Assembly: GCA_035079385.1 (NCBI GenBank)
Contig: JAVHKY010000004.1
Span: forward strand, 14,043,001 to 14,107,000
Reading direction: 5' to 3'
DNA: 64,000 nucleotides
Source: Aspidiotus rigidus
Lineage: Eukaryota; Arthropoda; Insecta; Hemiptera; Diaspididae
Shown: one piece after another, positions 53,011-64,000 of the stretch
Layout of the letters: each line of letters begins with the position of its first letter
Position numbering within the stretch: the first letter of the stretch is position 1
Notes under the pieces: generated by a model
The model's database searches: none
The model's input: the letters and a program-made list of their open reading frames with translations, nothing else
Told to the model about the DNA's origin: nothing
Translations under genes and position numbers: made by a program

Positions 53011-53766
53011 CTAATACGGTGAGCGCGACCGCGATCGCGTTCTACTTCTACGACGTCTCGAATTATGACTATATGAGTATTTGTCGTGTCGACTTCTGCT
53101 GTCTCCATCACGACTGTTTCTTCTATCTCTGTCGCGGTCACGATCGTTTGTTTCTTTTCTATTATCTTTATTATCTTTGACTTCTGCACTTTTCTTCTCC
53201 GCCACCAGATCATCCCACTCGGTCAGATCGTACTTGGACAGATCTCCATCGTCATCTTCTTCCTCTTCCTCCTCTTCGTCTTCTTCAGCGTTGGCAGTTA
53301 CTGGTTCGTCGTCACTCTCTTTATCGTTTGATCCGGGTGAAAGATCTCCATTTCTACTGCTCCCTCTACGTTTCTTACGACGACCGAATTCGTCAAACTC
53401 GTCGTCAGAATCGTCTCGTTTAACGTATTCTACGACTCCGCGATCATTGTATCCACCACCATAACCTGTGCGCTCCTCAACTTCGCCGAATTTCGGAGCG
53501 TTACACATATTGCACTGCTGCCTTCTAGCCCAATTGACGTTGCAACATTTACTGCACTGCCAATCATCGGCGCTAAACAGTCCTTTACTTTTTTCCGCAG
53601 CCGCTTTACCTATTTCTTGACCTAGTTTCTTCTTCTGCGGCGAATCTCTTTCTTTGTTACATCGATTACAAGACGTACGACGAGCAAAGTTTAAATTTGC
53701 GCACTGAGGATCGCTACAAATCCAATCGCCTTCGTTCATGCGGAACTTCCCACTCGCTGCTTCCAT
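53011..53766 (-). CDS. ZRANB2: Zinc finger Ran-binding domain-containing protein 2 (ZRANB2)
   Basis: The single coding exon encodes 251 residues, start ATG at 53764-53766, stop TAG at 53011-53013. Two RanBP2-type zinc fingers are clear: Cys17/22/33/36 ([14 protein letters not shown]...CNRC) and Cys71/74/85/88 ([21 protein letters not shown]). An acidic run (about 140-180) follows, then an Arg/Ser-rich tail ([15 protein letters not shown]). In the known family the fingers bind GGU-containing single-stranded RNA and the RS tail contacts splicing factors; the protein is nuclear and influences alternative splicing. It is shorter than the roughly 330-residue human protein, mainly in the RS tail. 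Minus-strand 5' UTR: the exon ends at 53947, an intron (GTAAGT...TTTCAG) covers 53946-53804, then the coding exon. An alternative upstream TTG is not used because ATG is 6 bp downstream. Confidence 0.95.
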   Translation of the reverse strand: MEAASGKFRMNEGDWICSDPQCANLNFARRTSCNRCNKERDSPQKKKLGQEIGKAAAEKSKGLFSADDWQCSKCCNVNWARRQQCNMCNAPKFGEVEERTGYGGGYNDRGVVEYVKRDDSDDEFDEFGRRKKRRGSSRNGDLSPGSNDKESDDEPVTANAEEDEEEEEEEDDDGDLSKYDLTEWDDLVAEKKSAEVKDNKDNRKETNDRDRDRDRRNSRDGDSRSRHDKYSYSHNSRRRRSRTRSRSRSPY

Positions 53767-54830
53767 GATCAAGAGTTACGTCTTGTATTCGATATGCTAC
53801 ACCCTGAAATACCAAAAAGGAAGCATAAGCGAAGAATTAGAACAATCAAATGGAATACCCAGTTTTCTACGATATAAGGCAATAATTGTAAAAAAATGAG
53901 AATGATATTCGAAACTAACTCGTACATCTACGGCGTATCTACTTACGTTCCGATAGACTGACTTGAGCTGCTCAATCACTCTGCTGATAGATTCTTCATG
54001 GAATTATCAGTTCTAGCGATTTATTCAGCAAACAATCTCGCGATGAGTATTTCCCGAGATTTTTTTCAGTAAGGTTTGTACATTGAATTCTATTTTACTT
54101 ATTAAAGAAAGATAACAAAATATCTTCAACTAAAAACGAAGAAAAATTTAATTTTCATCTATAATGTACCGTGATTTTCATACAATCAAGATTTTTTTCC
54201 ATACGGATCAAAAACATTGCCTAGGTAGCGCCAATATCGATGACGAACGTATGATTTGATAAATAATACGGAAGGTGATTTTTTTTTTTTACAAAAAAAG
54301 GAAATTTTGAAGATAAATCCAATTTTTAAAATCAAATTTCAATTTTTCTCGCATGAATCGGAAGAAATTTAAATTTATTTGAAATGTCTCATAGAAAACA
54401 CTCAATGCATTCGACATCTATACTAACGCTCCCAGCGGTATAAAATAATCCTGAATCTATTCGCTACTGATTGGTCCTTTTACGCAATTAACTCTTCTAT
54501 CATTGGTTGATTTTCTTGACATTGTGTAGTTTTATTTCACACCACCAGAAGTATGATAAAAATTTAATCTGTGGCTGTGGTCACTACTCAGTACTCAGTA
54601 TCAATGGGATCAGCAACTTTAAGCTTATAACAAGAGATCGGAAAAAGTTCGAGTCGCAAAATGTAGACAGAGTGGTGAACAATGAAGTTTAGTGAATATG
54701 AGTCAATTAAATAAGTCTTGAGGTTTCGCTTTTGCATTTATCATCAATCGAACATGGTGGGAGGATTTGAAACCGCTTCGGAAATATTATTTTGTCATTC
54801 GTATGTAGCCTACGTCCCTTAAACTGGGAA
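53767..54830. promoter_or_regulatory. Shared upstream region of the divergent ZRANB2/CTTNBP2NL pair
   Basis: Holds the noncoding 5' exon of ZRANB2 (about 53947-54040, minus) and the 5' region of the plus-strand gene, with its ATG at 54831. The two 5' ends are within about 0.8 kb, so a bidirectional promoter is likely (inference). No TATA element is obvious. Confidence 0.45.
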
Positions 54831-57183
54831 ATGGCAAACGCAACTGAATATAATATGAATCGCGATTCTCCGCAAAAGTCGCAGAATCAAAATAACATCG
54901 AAACCATCGATAAAGCTACCATTAGTACTCTTAAGGTAAGTCACGGATTGGTTATTACTGCATGACAGATGCTGTACTTCGATCCACCTAACCGCCTCTA
55001 TGTATTCGTTTACAGAGAAATCCAAAGATAGAATTTTGTAAAACAGACTTATTAAAATTATTGACGTACCTGGAAGGCGAACTGCAAGCTAGAGATATTG
55101 TTATCGCTACTCTAAAAGTGAGATTACCCTTTTCATTACATTTTTTTCATCGATTTATTCAACTGTACATTCATCCTTCCTGTATTGATATTACAGTCGG
55201 AAAAGTTGAAACAGTATTTAGTTCAAAACAGGCATTTATCGCTACAGAATCGTAATGATCCGATCGCGGCATTACATCGCGATGGCTTCGCTGCTATCAA
55301 CAATTGCAGAGAAACGGAGATGTATATTTTCGTTAACGAACAACTAACCGCTTTTCATAATCTAGTGCTTCAGCAAAAACGATCTCAAACTCGAGTCGCC
55401 CGAGTGTTGAAAGATGCAGAAATGAGGCATCGTAAAGTGAGCGGGATTTTCTTGCCAACTATTCGTAATACATATGTATTTGATCGTGTAAACATTCAAC
55501 CGACGAACGTTTGTTTAGGAAATCGAACTTGAGGTTCAGCATCGAAAAAAATTTGAACGAGAATATCATAAACTCAACGAGATTTTAGAAGCAGAAAAAA
55601 ATCGTCATAAACAAATCGTGTTGTTTCTCCTAGCAGAAAGAAAGAAAATGATCATAAAATACGTGGAGGAACGTAAACGTTCTGAGGATTTAGCTCAGGT
55701 ACGGTTTAATCAATTTTAAATTTTGTCGAATGAATTCGACGCTTTTGTATATTAATCCTAACTACAGAGAGACGATTAAGATTTGAAACAATTCTAATTA
55801 TTTTTGAACAAAATCTGTAGAGATGGTGACGAATTGAATTTTTTCATAGAAAATATCATTCCTCCTGTAATTATCTTACCTTTTACAGATATTAGCCGAA
55901 GAAAAAAGTCGTGTAGATTCAATGGCTGAAGGACTAGAGGAAGAGAGTAAGAAATCGCTTCAAATGGAGGCAGAATTGGAGAAACAGTTGGCTCAATTTT
56001 TCGTCGAAACTCAGCAACTTAAAGGCAACTTGGCAAAACAAGAACGAAGGTAAATTGAATATTCCTATTTCCTGCAATCCAGCTCTTCACAGTTATTCTA
56101 AGATGGTTGCGTATCCTTAGATGTAAAGAATTAGAAAATGAATTGGAAAAAAGTCAGAAAGAGAATCTTTTCATGCGGCAACAACTGAACGAAGTACGTC
56201 AGGCACCAACCAACCTGATCTCATCTTCGTTATCGGGTTAGTATGATGAATTTTTATTTTTGTTTATCGAAGAATGGTGAGAAAATTCATTTGAAACTTT
56301 ATTCTTGTAGATACAGTTGTTCAATCACCAGCCAATTCTCCTGCACCAGGTATGCAATGCGTGACACCGATGATGACGAGCATCGCTAAAGTCGTACAAC
56401 CTACGGCTACGGTTTCTAGTGTTCCTGTATCTGGTCCTAGTACGTAATTTCCTCTTTACATTTTATATTAATCTGTAATTATAAGAATCCATAATTAATC
56501 TGTCCTAATTCAGTGACAGGAATAGCACGATCTGTAAGTCCTGGTCAACACGTACGTTATATGATGTATTCACCCATATCAGGCGTCAATACTCAAGTTA
56601 ATAGTGGGAAACACAGCGATGCGATGCAATCACATATTCCATGTCCGGTTATCACGCAAATGGTATGAGAGCGTTGTCTTAATGTTCATTCCACGTTCAA
56701 TCATCCTCTATTGCGTGTGATATCATTTACAGGAGAGGCCAGTGGTGCCTAGTGCAACTGTACGCTCAGCTACCATTAGTAATTCTCCTCATCCTAAAAT
56801 GGCGTCCAGTCCGATTGTGAAGAATCACAGCGGAGAAGTTGGTAGTATATCTACCGTTGCTCGTAAACCTATACCTTTGGGTCGAGGTGTTCCTCCCCCA
56901 GTCCCTCCTAATAAACCTATCGTTCCGCCAAAAAAGGATGGCTTCTTAGGTCGAAAAGTAGATGTAGAAAATCCGGATTCGAAGAATACAACGTCACAGA
57001 TTCGACCACCAACTTTACCCACCGGTAAAGTCAAATTACCAAATAATACCGAGAAACCCAATGATCAGGTTAGGCATTAGTCAAAAGTATGATTAGTGCA
57101 TTATTAAAAGTAGACCGGAGAAATTCACACGTACTTTCGAATTTCAGGTAAAGAATGATTTAATGGCGGAAAACCCTGGATAA
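54831..57183 (+). CDS. Cttnbp2nl: CTTNBP2 N-terminal-like protein (Nausicaa-type), 10 exons
   Basis: Exons: 54831-54935, 55016-55117, 55197-55436, 55519-55698, 55889-56049, 56121-56236, 56311-56439, 56514-56662, 56733-57068, 57148-57183. All introns are GT-AG and in phase; 517 residues are predicted. After a polar N-terminus, residues about 38-220 match the CortBP2 N-terminal domain (CKTDLLKLLTYLEGELQARD, LHRDGF, VLKDAEMRHRK), continuing as a long coiled coil to about 300 (FEREYHKLNEILEAEKNRHK, QMEAELEKQLAQFF). The C-terminal half is Ser/Pro-rich with GVPPPVPPNKPIVPPKK near 430, an SH3-ligand-like run. The family binds cortactin and associates with the STRIPAK phosphatase complex, regulating actin at the cell cortex (family knowledge). 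Shorter than CTTNBP2 because ankyrin repeats are absent, as in CTTNBP2NL and insect homologues. Confidence 0.92.
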
Positions 57184-59300
57184 TAAGTTCCTGTATCGAT
57201 ATGTAAAACTGAAACGAAGAATCTATACTTAATTTATTTTGAGTTGTATAATTACGGCAAAGCTACTTAGTTTAGCCCTGCAATATGTCAGACTGTCTTG
57301 ATTGCCTTTCGTAATTACGTACTTATTGTAGTTTTCTCTACCTCTTTATAACTACGTTTTACCTTGACAAGCGAGAGGAATTGGTGAAATTGTACATGAC
57401 TTAAATAGTCAAAAAGACTGACGGACAGCACCAAAATTTTTCGATTCTGCCTGTTTTCCTGTGATATGATTGAATGTCACCCGGTTTGATGTAGTAAGAA
57501 AAATAAAAGGCGCGCAGAAACGGGAAGCTCTCTGTAGAATACTGTATAATATTAAATACTTAACGTGTGATCATACAATGTCTTCCGAAACTGTCTTTGC
57601 ATGTGTGTAATATTGTCCTCATACATTGTATATTCCTTTGGTGGGAATCTTTGACATCGTATTTTCGTATTACAATCAGCCGCGTAGAACTTCTTGTATT
57701 TGTAATCTCTTTTGGGTGTCGTTTGATAAAATCAGGTTGGAAAATTTTGGTGGTGTTTTAGAAGTGATTTTTCCAAAATATTGATCATTATTTTAATTAT
57801 ATATCGTATTCGTTCTTTGTACGTACTTATTTAATGTCTTCATGTATCGACGTATAGTGTTGTATTTTTTTGTGTATCATGTATTCGTCGCTGGATTCGA
57901 TGAAGATTGACTCGATCAGGTATAAGATTATTCGTACGGCTGGCCAGATTCGAGATTACGTATTAATAGTTAAATTACCAAGAAGTAAGCTCTCAAACGC
58001 TTTCGCTTGCTAAAAGTCAAACTTCATCTTAACTTTCTTTATTCTTCACGAGTACCTATCCATGTGAATATTATTATTTTTATGAACGTACTAGTTTCCG
58101 TAATGTGATTTCATCTCGCTCATAGTGTACGCTTCGCTGAAATTTTAAGGAGAATTCAAAACGATTACGATTTTTAGTCTTTCGTTACTATCGTTTAGGT
58201 AGTGATGGATATTCATAGTGTGTAATGTTTACATGTACAAAGATCTTAGTATTTTACTCTTTTATTTATAATTTGTTATCTATTTTACAGTATTAGTTCG
58301 TGTGCGTTTTATTTTGTCCATTATATTCGAAACAAATTAAATGAGTACCTAAATACATCATATTTTTGGGATGCATGGGCGAGCTAAACTCGGTTTTACG
58401 TATGGAAATGACTTATGACAGTATCTTTATCACGCTCTAGCACTGATAGTCTTCGGTAGCCGTATTATAATACGATGAAAATTTACCGAACATTAGCAAA
58501 TTCCTGTCTATGGCTTCTCGACGCATGAGACACTCCTTTGTATTTAAAGAACCACCACGACATTCAACAAAGGATGACAAATAGTTATTTGGTGTAAGAG
58601 CGATCATTCATGAACACAAGCGGTAAGAACACCTTGTTAAATGTCACCTGAATTAAAATCGAAGAATTTGAGCACGGTTATTTTGATGGGCATCAATAAA
58701 AATGCTCACGAATGGTTGTAATACTTCAAAATTGGTACCAAGCTTAAATACGATAATTTTAGCTGTCAATTGAATTAATGTTGGGAACCTAGGCCCGAAA
58801 AAATTCGAATTGCTAAAACCGATCGAAATGATTTGGAGTGCACCTCTTGAAAATTCCAACATGCATTGGAGTCCAAAGTAATTTTTAATGAATTTCTCGG
58901 TATAGAATTTAATGAAAACTGCTCGATTCGTTCGGACATTCCAAATAAAATAAACTACGACTCAATATTAAAGATTTTTTTATTCACAGATTACAAATAA
59001 TGTCAACTGCACGAAATGAGTTATCAAGGTACTCACCATCTTGCCCCCACTGCTACTAATACCCCCTCATGAATAAATAAATGATAAATAAGTTCACGGA
59101 AGCAAAGTTACAGGAAGGAATAGAGGAGGATAGATCGGAGGTAAAAGAAGGAGTTTAACATCAGGACAGCTGAGTTTTTGTTAATCAAGGCAGGATGCCG
59201 GATATGAGAAATGCTAGATAAGAGATAAGTGCGCACAAAGCAGGTGCGTCTACTTTTAAAACGAGAAGGCACAACTTCCTTCCATCTATTGGATCGGGAG
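57184..59300. other. 3' UTR and downstream of the CTTNBP2NL-like gene
   Basis: No ORF of coding character. A candidate polyadenylation signal AATAAA occurs near 57501; the UTR could extend further. The ORFs at 57567-57761 and 58653-58862 are not convincing. Confidence 0.4.
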
Positions 59301-60310
59301 AATGATGACCAAAGGGAAGGGCTCTCTTTGAATTTTTTCCAAGTTTATTAGTTTTTTGGTCAATTTTTGTACAAAAGTTTGATAATTAAAATACGGTAAA
59401 AATATTTGAGGTCGGGAGTTGGAGATAGGATGGGATGAGTAATTTTTGGGAGAGAGGTATCTTACTTGGCAGCGTTGTCTACTGCATCAAGTTTCGCTAG
59501 GTAGACCCAAGGGTACATGGGCATTGATAGAATAGAGAGAGATGGTTGGATATATTGAATTAGAGAATTTTCAAAGAAGCGTTCTTAGAGACATTAGAGG
59601 GAGGAAAGAGAGTCCATAGAAAAGAATTATTTTTGGGAATGGATATACAGGCAAGGATAGCGTTTAGTTCAGAAGTGTAAATTGAGGCCGAGTTTCCTAT
59701 GTATATTCAAGCGGATTTACTTTGTATTCCGTTTTAATATGGTTATATTTTAATCCGAACTGTTAGATTTGGGGTTTAGTGAAAAAATTGCGCCATTAGA
59801 CTCATAATTTTGCTTTCGAGAATTTTATTGCGGGTTGGTGGAAGAAAGTCAAATATGTGGTGGGGGTGAGAGCCGAAGGGGGAGTTGATAGATAGATAGG
59901 AATAATAGGATTGAAAGTTCTCTGGATTATATTGATAGATTTATCAAGATTGAATAGAGGAGTGTAGGAGAGGAGATTTGGGAATTGCTAGGAAATAGGC
60001 GAAAAAGAGAAGTAGTCTGTTAGTGAGAGGAGGTCTTGCTGCTTCGGCGCAGAGCTTTTGGACGCCGAAATCGAGGCGAGTCCGGGTAAGGGATCTGTGC
60101 AGTAAAAGTGGAGTTACTCAATTGTATTCAGTTGTGCGATGAGAGAGGCATTTTGGAATGTTAGCTGTAGAGACTTGGAGTCCTCCAAAGTTTTTAATCG
60201 ACAATGAGGTCTAGAATTTTGGCATAGAGCTCGAGTTAGATTTTGAAATTTTTTAAGAATGAGGGAGGGAGGAATAGGATTGGGTTACGTTTCTGGAATA
60301 GGCGAAGGTA
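59300..60310 (-). pseudogene. Dead LINE fragment, minus strand
   Basis: Read on the minus strand: RSLTRTRLDFGVQKLCAEAA near 60090-60040 parallels the LxYGSPIYN...KLSLCAEA segment of the LINE at 26416. Further down, ELNAILACISIPKNNSFLW and LGLPSET near 59670-59500 parallel its RNase H region (AELMAIFSCLSHL). Frames are broken throughout. Limits are approximate. Confidence 0.6.
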
Positions 60311-60879
60311 GGTTTCTTGATGAAACAGATGGAATATTGGAGGGATATATCGTGGTCGTTTACAACTAGACGTTGGGAGAGGAGAGATCGTTAATGGCTC
60401 CCAGTGAGACGTCTGAAGAAGAGATAGTTCAGCTGGAATTCTGACTTTATAGGCCTATATTTCTAGATTTCAGGTAAGTTGACTTCGGGGTCTATTTTGT
60501 AGAGTTTTCAACATGAGTAGTAGCGCCTTATTCAAGATTTGACGAACCTTAATTACAAAATTTTTGCAAAAATATTGTGCGAAAACGCTTTCGAAATTTG
60601 CGAAAATTTCCCAACATTCTACGAATTGTGCAAACTTTTTCGCTTTTCAAAATGGTTCAAGCCTATACCTTTTCCTTCTCTATGTCTACAGAACTTCACA
60701 ATTAGAATCCAAACCTCTTCCAAGTTCCATGATCACACCTTCGAGTTCAACTCTCCAAGACCTCCCATATGAACGTTCTCAAATACCTATCCTAGCTTCT
60801 TACTGGCTGTAACCACAAACTCCCCCGCCAACTCTAGAATAGGCTAATTTGTTCCCAACTTGATCGCGGTTATCCGATT

Positions 60880-61860
60880 TGCTGAATTTCATTCTATCTT
60901 CCAGGCTCGGAGTGGCTTCCGGGGCAGTACGCACCAGCCCTTCACTCAGCCTATGCGCTGAGGTAGGTGTTCCTCCTCTCCGTTACCGCGCTCTTTCACC
61001 AATTTTCTGGCCTGAACAGCCCAATACCCGAATCTCCCTCCTTTTTCGAATGCTCTCAGCCCATGTAATTTACCCCTTTTGTCACTTCAATCATTTTTAG
61101 GCACTAATCTCAAACTTGGGCCTCTACTTCCTATTTTTTCATCCTTCCTCCTGCGGCCGTCTTCATTACCAACTTCTTTACTACACTGACGGATGCAAAT
61201 CAGGACCCAGAACCGAATATTCAGTCTCCATTCAGGGTAACATCTCATTCTTCCGTATGAGAAACTCTGCTTCCATATTTACTGTCAAACTTATCGCTAC
61301 ATTTACCTTTCTCCCTCTCCTTACCGCAAATTGATTATCTCTCATCTTCACTTGCCATCGAAGACCCTCATTCTACAAATCCTATCGTCCAATGAATCCT
61401 CTTTCTTTTACACTCTTCAAGTTCTTCCTCGTCCTCCATGTCTTTTCTGTGGATAACGGGGCACATTGGTCCTAGGAAACATGACGCATTGAACCTTGTC
61501 GTAAAGCAGTCACTGCGTTCACTTTCGAACAAATTTTTAGTTTTTTGGACTTACGAGGTTTCGGAACTAGGGTCGCGTACTGCCCTACCTGACGAGAGGA
61601 AGTCATCCGAATCCGTCTGAGAATTGACCCACTCTTTTCTCTTTTTAAGCCTCTTTTCCCCTCATATTCAAACAGCAATGCCGATGATCTATCCGTTCAA
61701 CACTTCTCTTCTCACCCAGCACTAGACAGCATCCGGCTTCCTTATTCTGTCTCTCACTGCATGCCAAACTCCCTCTCAAACAATCATGAGAGAACCTCTG
61801 ATCCACTTAATTTTACAACGCGATCTAATTCATTGTTCTCATCTGCTCACTCCGAAACCA
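60880..61860 (+). pseudogene. Dead LINE fragment, plus strand
   Basis: Frame-broken remnants in the order of the 26416 LINE: VRTSPSLSLCAEVGVPPLRY (60930), YYTDGCKSGPRTEYSVSI and NSASIFTVKLIA (RNase H, about 61175-61300), SFLWITGHIGPRKHDALNLV (61440), and NADDLSVQHFSSHPAL (61680, the EHFFSCP equivalent). It lies in inverted orientation to the fragment at 59300-60310. Confidence 0.65.
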
Positions 61861-62170
61861 TAACCTTGAGTATATAGTTGCAAGGCTCGTTAATTCAATG
61901 GGGAAGGGGGGGAGACATAATCGTGGAAAAGACCAATGAAAAGTCAGGTTCGACCGATTTGAATCTACACATTCTTGTGGCAATTAGTTTTGACGACTTA
62001 CAGTCAACGTCACTGATATACTCGGACTCCGTACAAGAAGAAAGAAAAACGTATCGAAAATGACGCTTTAATGAACTTAAAAAATAAAATCGAGATGTCT
62101 ACTTAAAAATATGGCTCTGTTACAAGTCAAGACTAGTGTTATGTACACGTATACCGTACATATTCAAATG
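61861..62170. other. Short non-coding stretch
   Basis: Between LINE remains and the NTR-protein terminal exon; on the minus strand it is the expected 3' UTR of that gene. Confidence 0.4.
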
Positions 62171-62726
62171 TTAGTGAGTATCATCATGAAGCTTATTTTT
62201 ACGTTGACGCCGGTTATTCTTTTTACGATTACGACCTTTCCTTCTCGATTTCGAAGGCTCGCTTTTGTTCCTCGATGGCAATATTTTGACAACTTTTTCG
62301 GAAACCGACGTTGATGGATCAATGACTGTTTGAGTTATGGCGTCCACGTTCGAACAGTCCAGGGTTTTAAGCATACGAATAGATTTTTTAAATGGCTAAA
62401 AATTAAATTATTACCGTATCATTATAGTTGCGTTTGGAAAACGTGACAGAAAAAAACAAAAAAAAAACGTAGCTTTAAACTTACTTTGGATTTTTTCACA
62501 ACCCACGGCATGATGAAGGTTGGATTTACAATTCCGTCTTTGTACGTTCCCATCACAAAATAGCTACCGTGGGTTTTTATTTTATCGTTACAACAATCAC
62601 TTCTCAAGTTCAGAAGAAGTAATTCGTCGACCATAATTTTACGATTTTTCTCTTCAGATTTGAATATCTTCGCAACCTTGAATGTAAACTGATTCCCATC
62701 GCGCTTCTTCATCTTTACTCGAATAG
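62171..62726 (-). CDS. C-terminal exons of a secreted NTR (netrin C345C-like) domain protein
   Basis: Two minus-strand exons: 62726-62485 (acceptor CTAG before 62726, donor GTAAGT after 62485) and 62395-62171 (acceptor TTTTTAG, stop TAA). They join in frame to about 154 residues. The first carries the NTR core, AIRVKMKKRDGNQFTFKVAK, LLLNLRSDCCNDK, GSYFVMGTYKDG and FIMPWVV; the pattern of a paired Cys, G-x-Y-x-V-M-G and a Trp near the end fits netrin-, SFRP- or TIMP-type NTR modules. The second exon ends the fold (RMLKTLDC) and adds a strongly basic tail (KSRRKGRNRKKNNRRQRKNK), as in netrins, suited to heparan sulphate or membrane binding (inference). Upstream exons lie beyond the window or were not found in 62.7-64 kb. 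The parent could be netrin or another NTR protein. Confidence 0.65.
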
Positions 62727-62989
62727 CTAGGTACAAAATACGACAGAAAAATCAATGAATCAATTAAGAATACCTATATGATGGTTTCAATCAAGCTGAG
62801 AGGGAGACATGAATTTTATCAGTATTGAGTAGCAACAATATTTTTTTCAAGCCTTCAATGCCTAAGTGTATTCAGCCTCCAATATTTTTCTTGACATATT
62901 ACCTATATGTCTTTGTTTTACACCTTGAAGCCTATCTTCAATCCCAGGTTACCAAAGTCCGCTGTCCGAATCTCAACATGGTTTATTTG

Positions 62990-63385
62990 CGGGCCACTGG
63001 CCCTTACCCCCCCCCCCCCCCCCCAATAGGCCGACTCTCATGTTATTAATAAACCTTTAATTTTCACTCTAACCCATTTCAATATAGAAAGGATTTCAAA
63101 TGGTTTTGTCTTTAATCATTTCTCAGTCTTCTGCTTTTAGCATTATTAGGTATCATTTATTTTTCTTTCTCCTCTTCTCAATTTGGCCCTCTGTGACTAG
63201 AAACGGAAGTCACAACAGACCACTGGCTCCTCCTCCTCCCATTCAATAGGCCGACTCTCGTGTTATCAATGTTCTTCCTAAATCTTTAATTTCCGCTCTA
63301 ATCCATTTCAATAAAAATGTTTTCGAATTGTTTCGTCTTCTATCATTTCTAAGTCTTCTGCTTTTAGCATTAGGTATCTTCTATT
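62990..63385. repeat. Direct duplication of about 170-200 bp
   Basis: CAATAGGCCGACTCTC...CTTCTGCTTTTAGCATTA occurs at about 63024-63150 and again at 63244-63375, with spacer differences. A poly(C) run (63008-63024) precedes the first. Both copies continue into AGGTATC..T.TATTTT, where the second is joined to the minisatellite element at 63388. Confidence 0.75.
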
Positions 63386-63387
63386 TT

Positions 63388-64000
63388 AACAGGGAACCTG
63401 TTTTATGGGGGGCTATTTGAGAAATCTGCCGTGCGCCGTCCGCCGTCCAGCGAAAAACTTAGAAAAATTTCGACCCTCGAGCCATATATGATAGGAGAGG
63501 GACTTAGAAAAATTTCGACTCTCGAGCTATATATGATAGGAGGGGGACTTGGAAAAAATTTCGACTCTCGAGCTATAGATGATAGGAGGGGAACTTAGAA
63601 AAATTTCGACTCTCGAGCTATATATGATAGGAGGGGGACTTAGAAAAATTTCGACTCTCGAGCTATAGATGATAGGAGGGGAACTTAGAAAAATTTCGAC
63701 TCTCGAGCTATAGATGATAGGAGGGGGACTTAGAAAAATTTCGACTCTCGAGCTATAGATGATAGGAGGGGGACTTGGAAAAATTTCGACTCTCGAGCTA
63801 TATAATGATAGGAGGGGGACTTAGAAAAATTTCGACTCTCGAGCTATATATGATAGAAGGGGGACTTGGAAAAATTTCGACTCTCGAGCCATATATGATA
63901 GGAGAGGGACTTAGAAAAATTTCGACTCTCGAGCTATATATGATAGGAGGGGGACTTAGAAAAATTTCGACTCTCGAGCTATATATGATAGAAGGGGGAC
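63388..64000 (+). mobile_element. Second copy of the minisatellite-bearing element (cut by window edge)
   Basis: The left end (AACAGGGAACCTGTTTTATG) and the following 40 bp, including GCCGTGCGCCGTCC, are identical to 18858-18910. The heptamer run is shorter (two to three copies). The right end is outside the window. The element joins the flank after TATTTT, comparable to CATTTT at the 18858 copy. Confidence 0.85.
63465..64000 (+). repeat. 45-bp minisatellite array (about 12 units, continues past edge)
   Basis: Same unit as 18966-19495, higher-order variants included (TATATATG versus TATAGATG, GGGGGAC versus GAGGGAC, TTAG versus TTGG). The unit 'ATAATG' near 63803 has a one-base insertion. 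Confidence 0.9.

Noticed and set aside
53081..53464. Ser-rich plus-strand ORF opposite ZRANB2
   Set aside because: Shadow of the acidic and RS-coding region on the other strand.
1..64000. tRNA and rRNA genes
   Set aside because: No cloverleaf with A/B boxes or rRNA-like conserved stretch was recognised by eye; a covariance-model scan would be decisive.

Overview
The window is eukaryotic and most probably from an insect. Coding exons are split by canonical GT-AG introns, the base composition is AT-rich, interstitial repeats carry the insect telomere motif TTAGG/CCTAA, and the retroelements are ones familiar from arthropods (Penelope-like, an R1-clade telomere-targeting LINE, RNase H-bearing LINEs). 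I cannot settle the order; frequent TAGGTACCTA-type motifs and the gene set do not decide it.

Layout. 1-572: 3' end of an unrecognised gene. 3-4.2 kb: two MITEs. 5403-5612 and 9279-9458: two similar terminal exons of small membrane proteins, with a 1.5-kb foldback element between them. 10.05-11.95 kb: an unrecognised three-exon gene. 12-25.5 kb: repeats, dominated by a roughly 4-kb head-to-tail duplication (14921-18801 and 18802-23039) whose second copy is interrupted by a 728-bp element carrying a 45-bp minisatellite. 26.4-28.8 kb: a 5'-truncated, dead LINE with a clear target-site duplication. 30.09-51.38 kb: a 13-exon phenoloxidase/hemocyanin-family gene predicted to encode 790 residues. 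Its first intron (about 14.3 kb) holds Penelope-like elements in both orientations, a TRAS-like element inside telomeric repeats and other debris; a later 3.1-kb intron holds a long foldback. 53.0-57.2 kb: a divergent pair, ZRANB2 on the minus strand and a CTTNBP2NL/Nausicaa-type coiled-coil gene on the plus strand. 59.3-61.9 kb: two opposed dead LINE fragments. 62.17-62.73 kb: C-terminal exons of a secreted NTR-domain protein on the minus strand. 63388 to the edge: a second copy of the minisatellite-bearing element.

The host genes appear functionally unrelated: copper-protein/melanisation or oxygen transport, RNA splicing, STRIPAK/cortactin-linked actin regulation, and an extracellular netrin-type module. 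The most unusual signal lies in the repeats. A set of elements is bounded by short hairpins with a GAA loop. One type has ACAGG/CCTGT stems and carries 45-bp (15-codon) minisatellite arrays; the other has GCGGG/CCCGC stems and appears to bound the nested PLE/TRAS complex and the foldback in the phenoloxidase intron. The tandem duplication supplies an internal empty site that fixes the ends of one such element.

Limits: exon models were built by eye from reading frame, splice consensus and protein-family knowledge. No alignment or database search was run.
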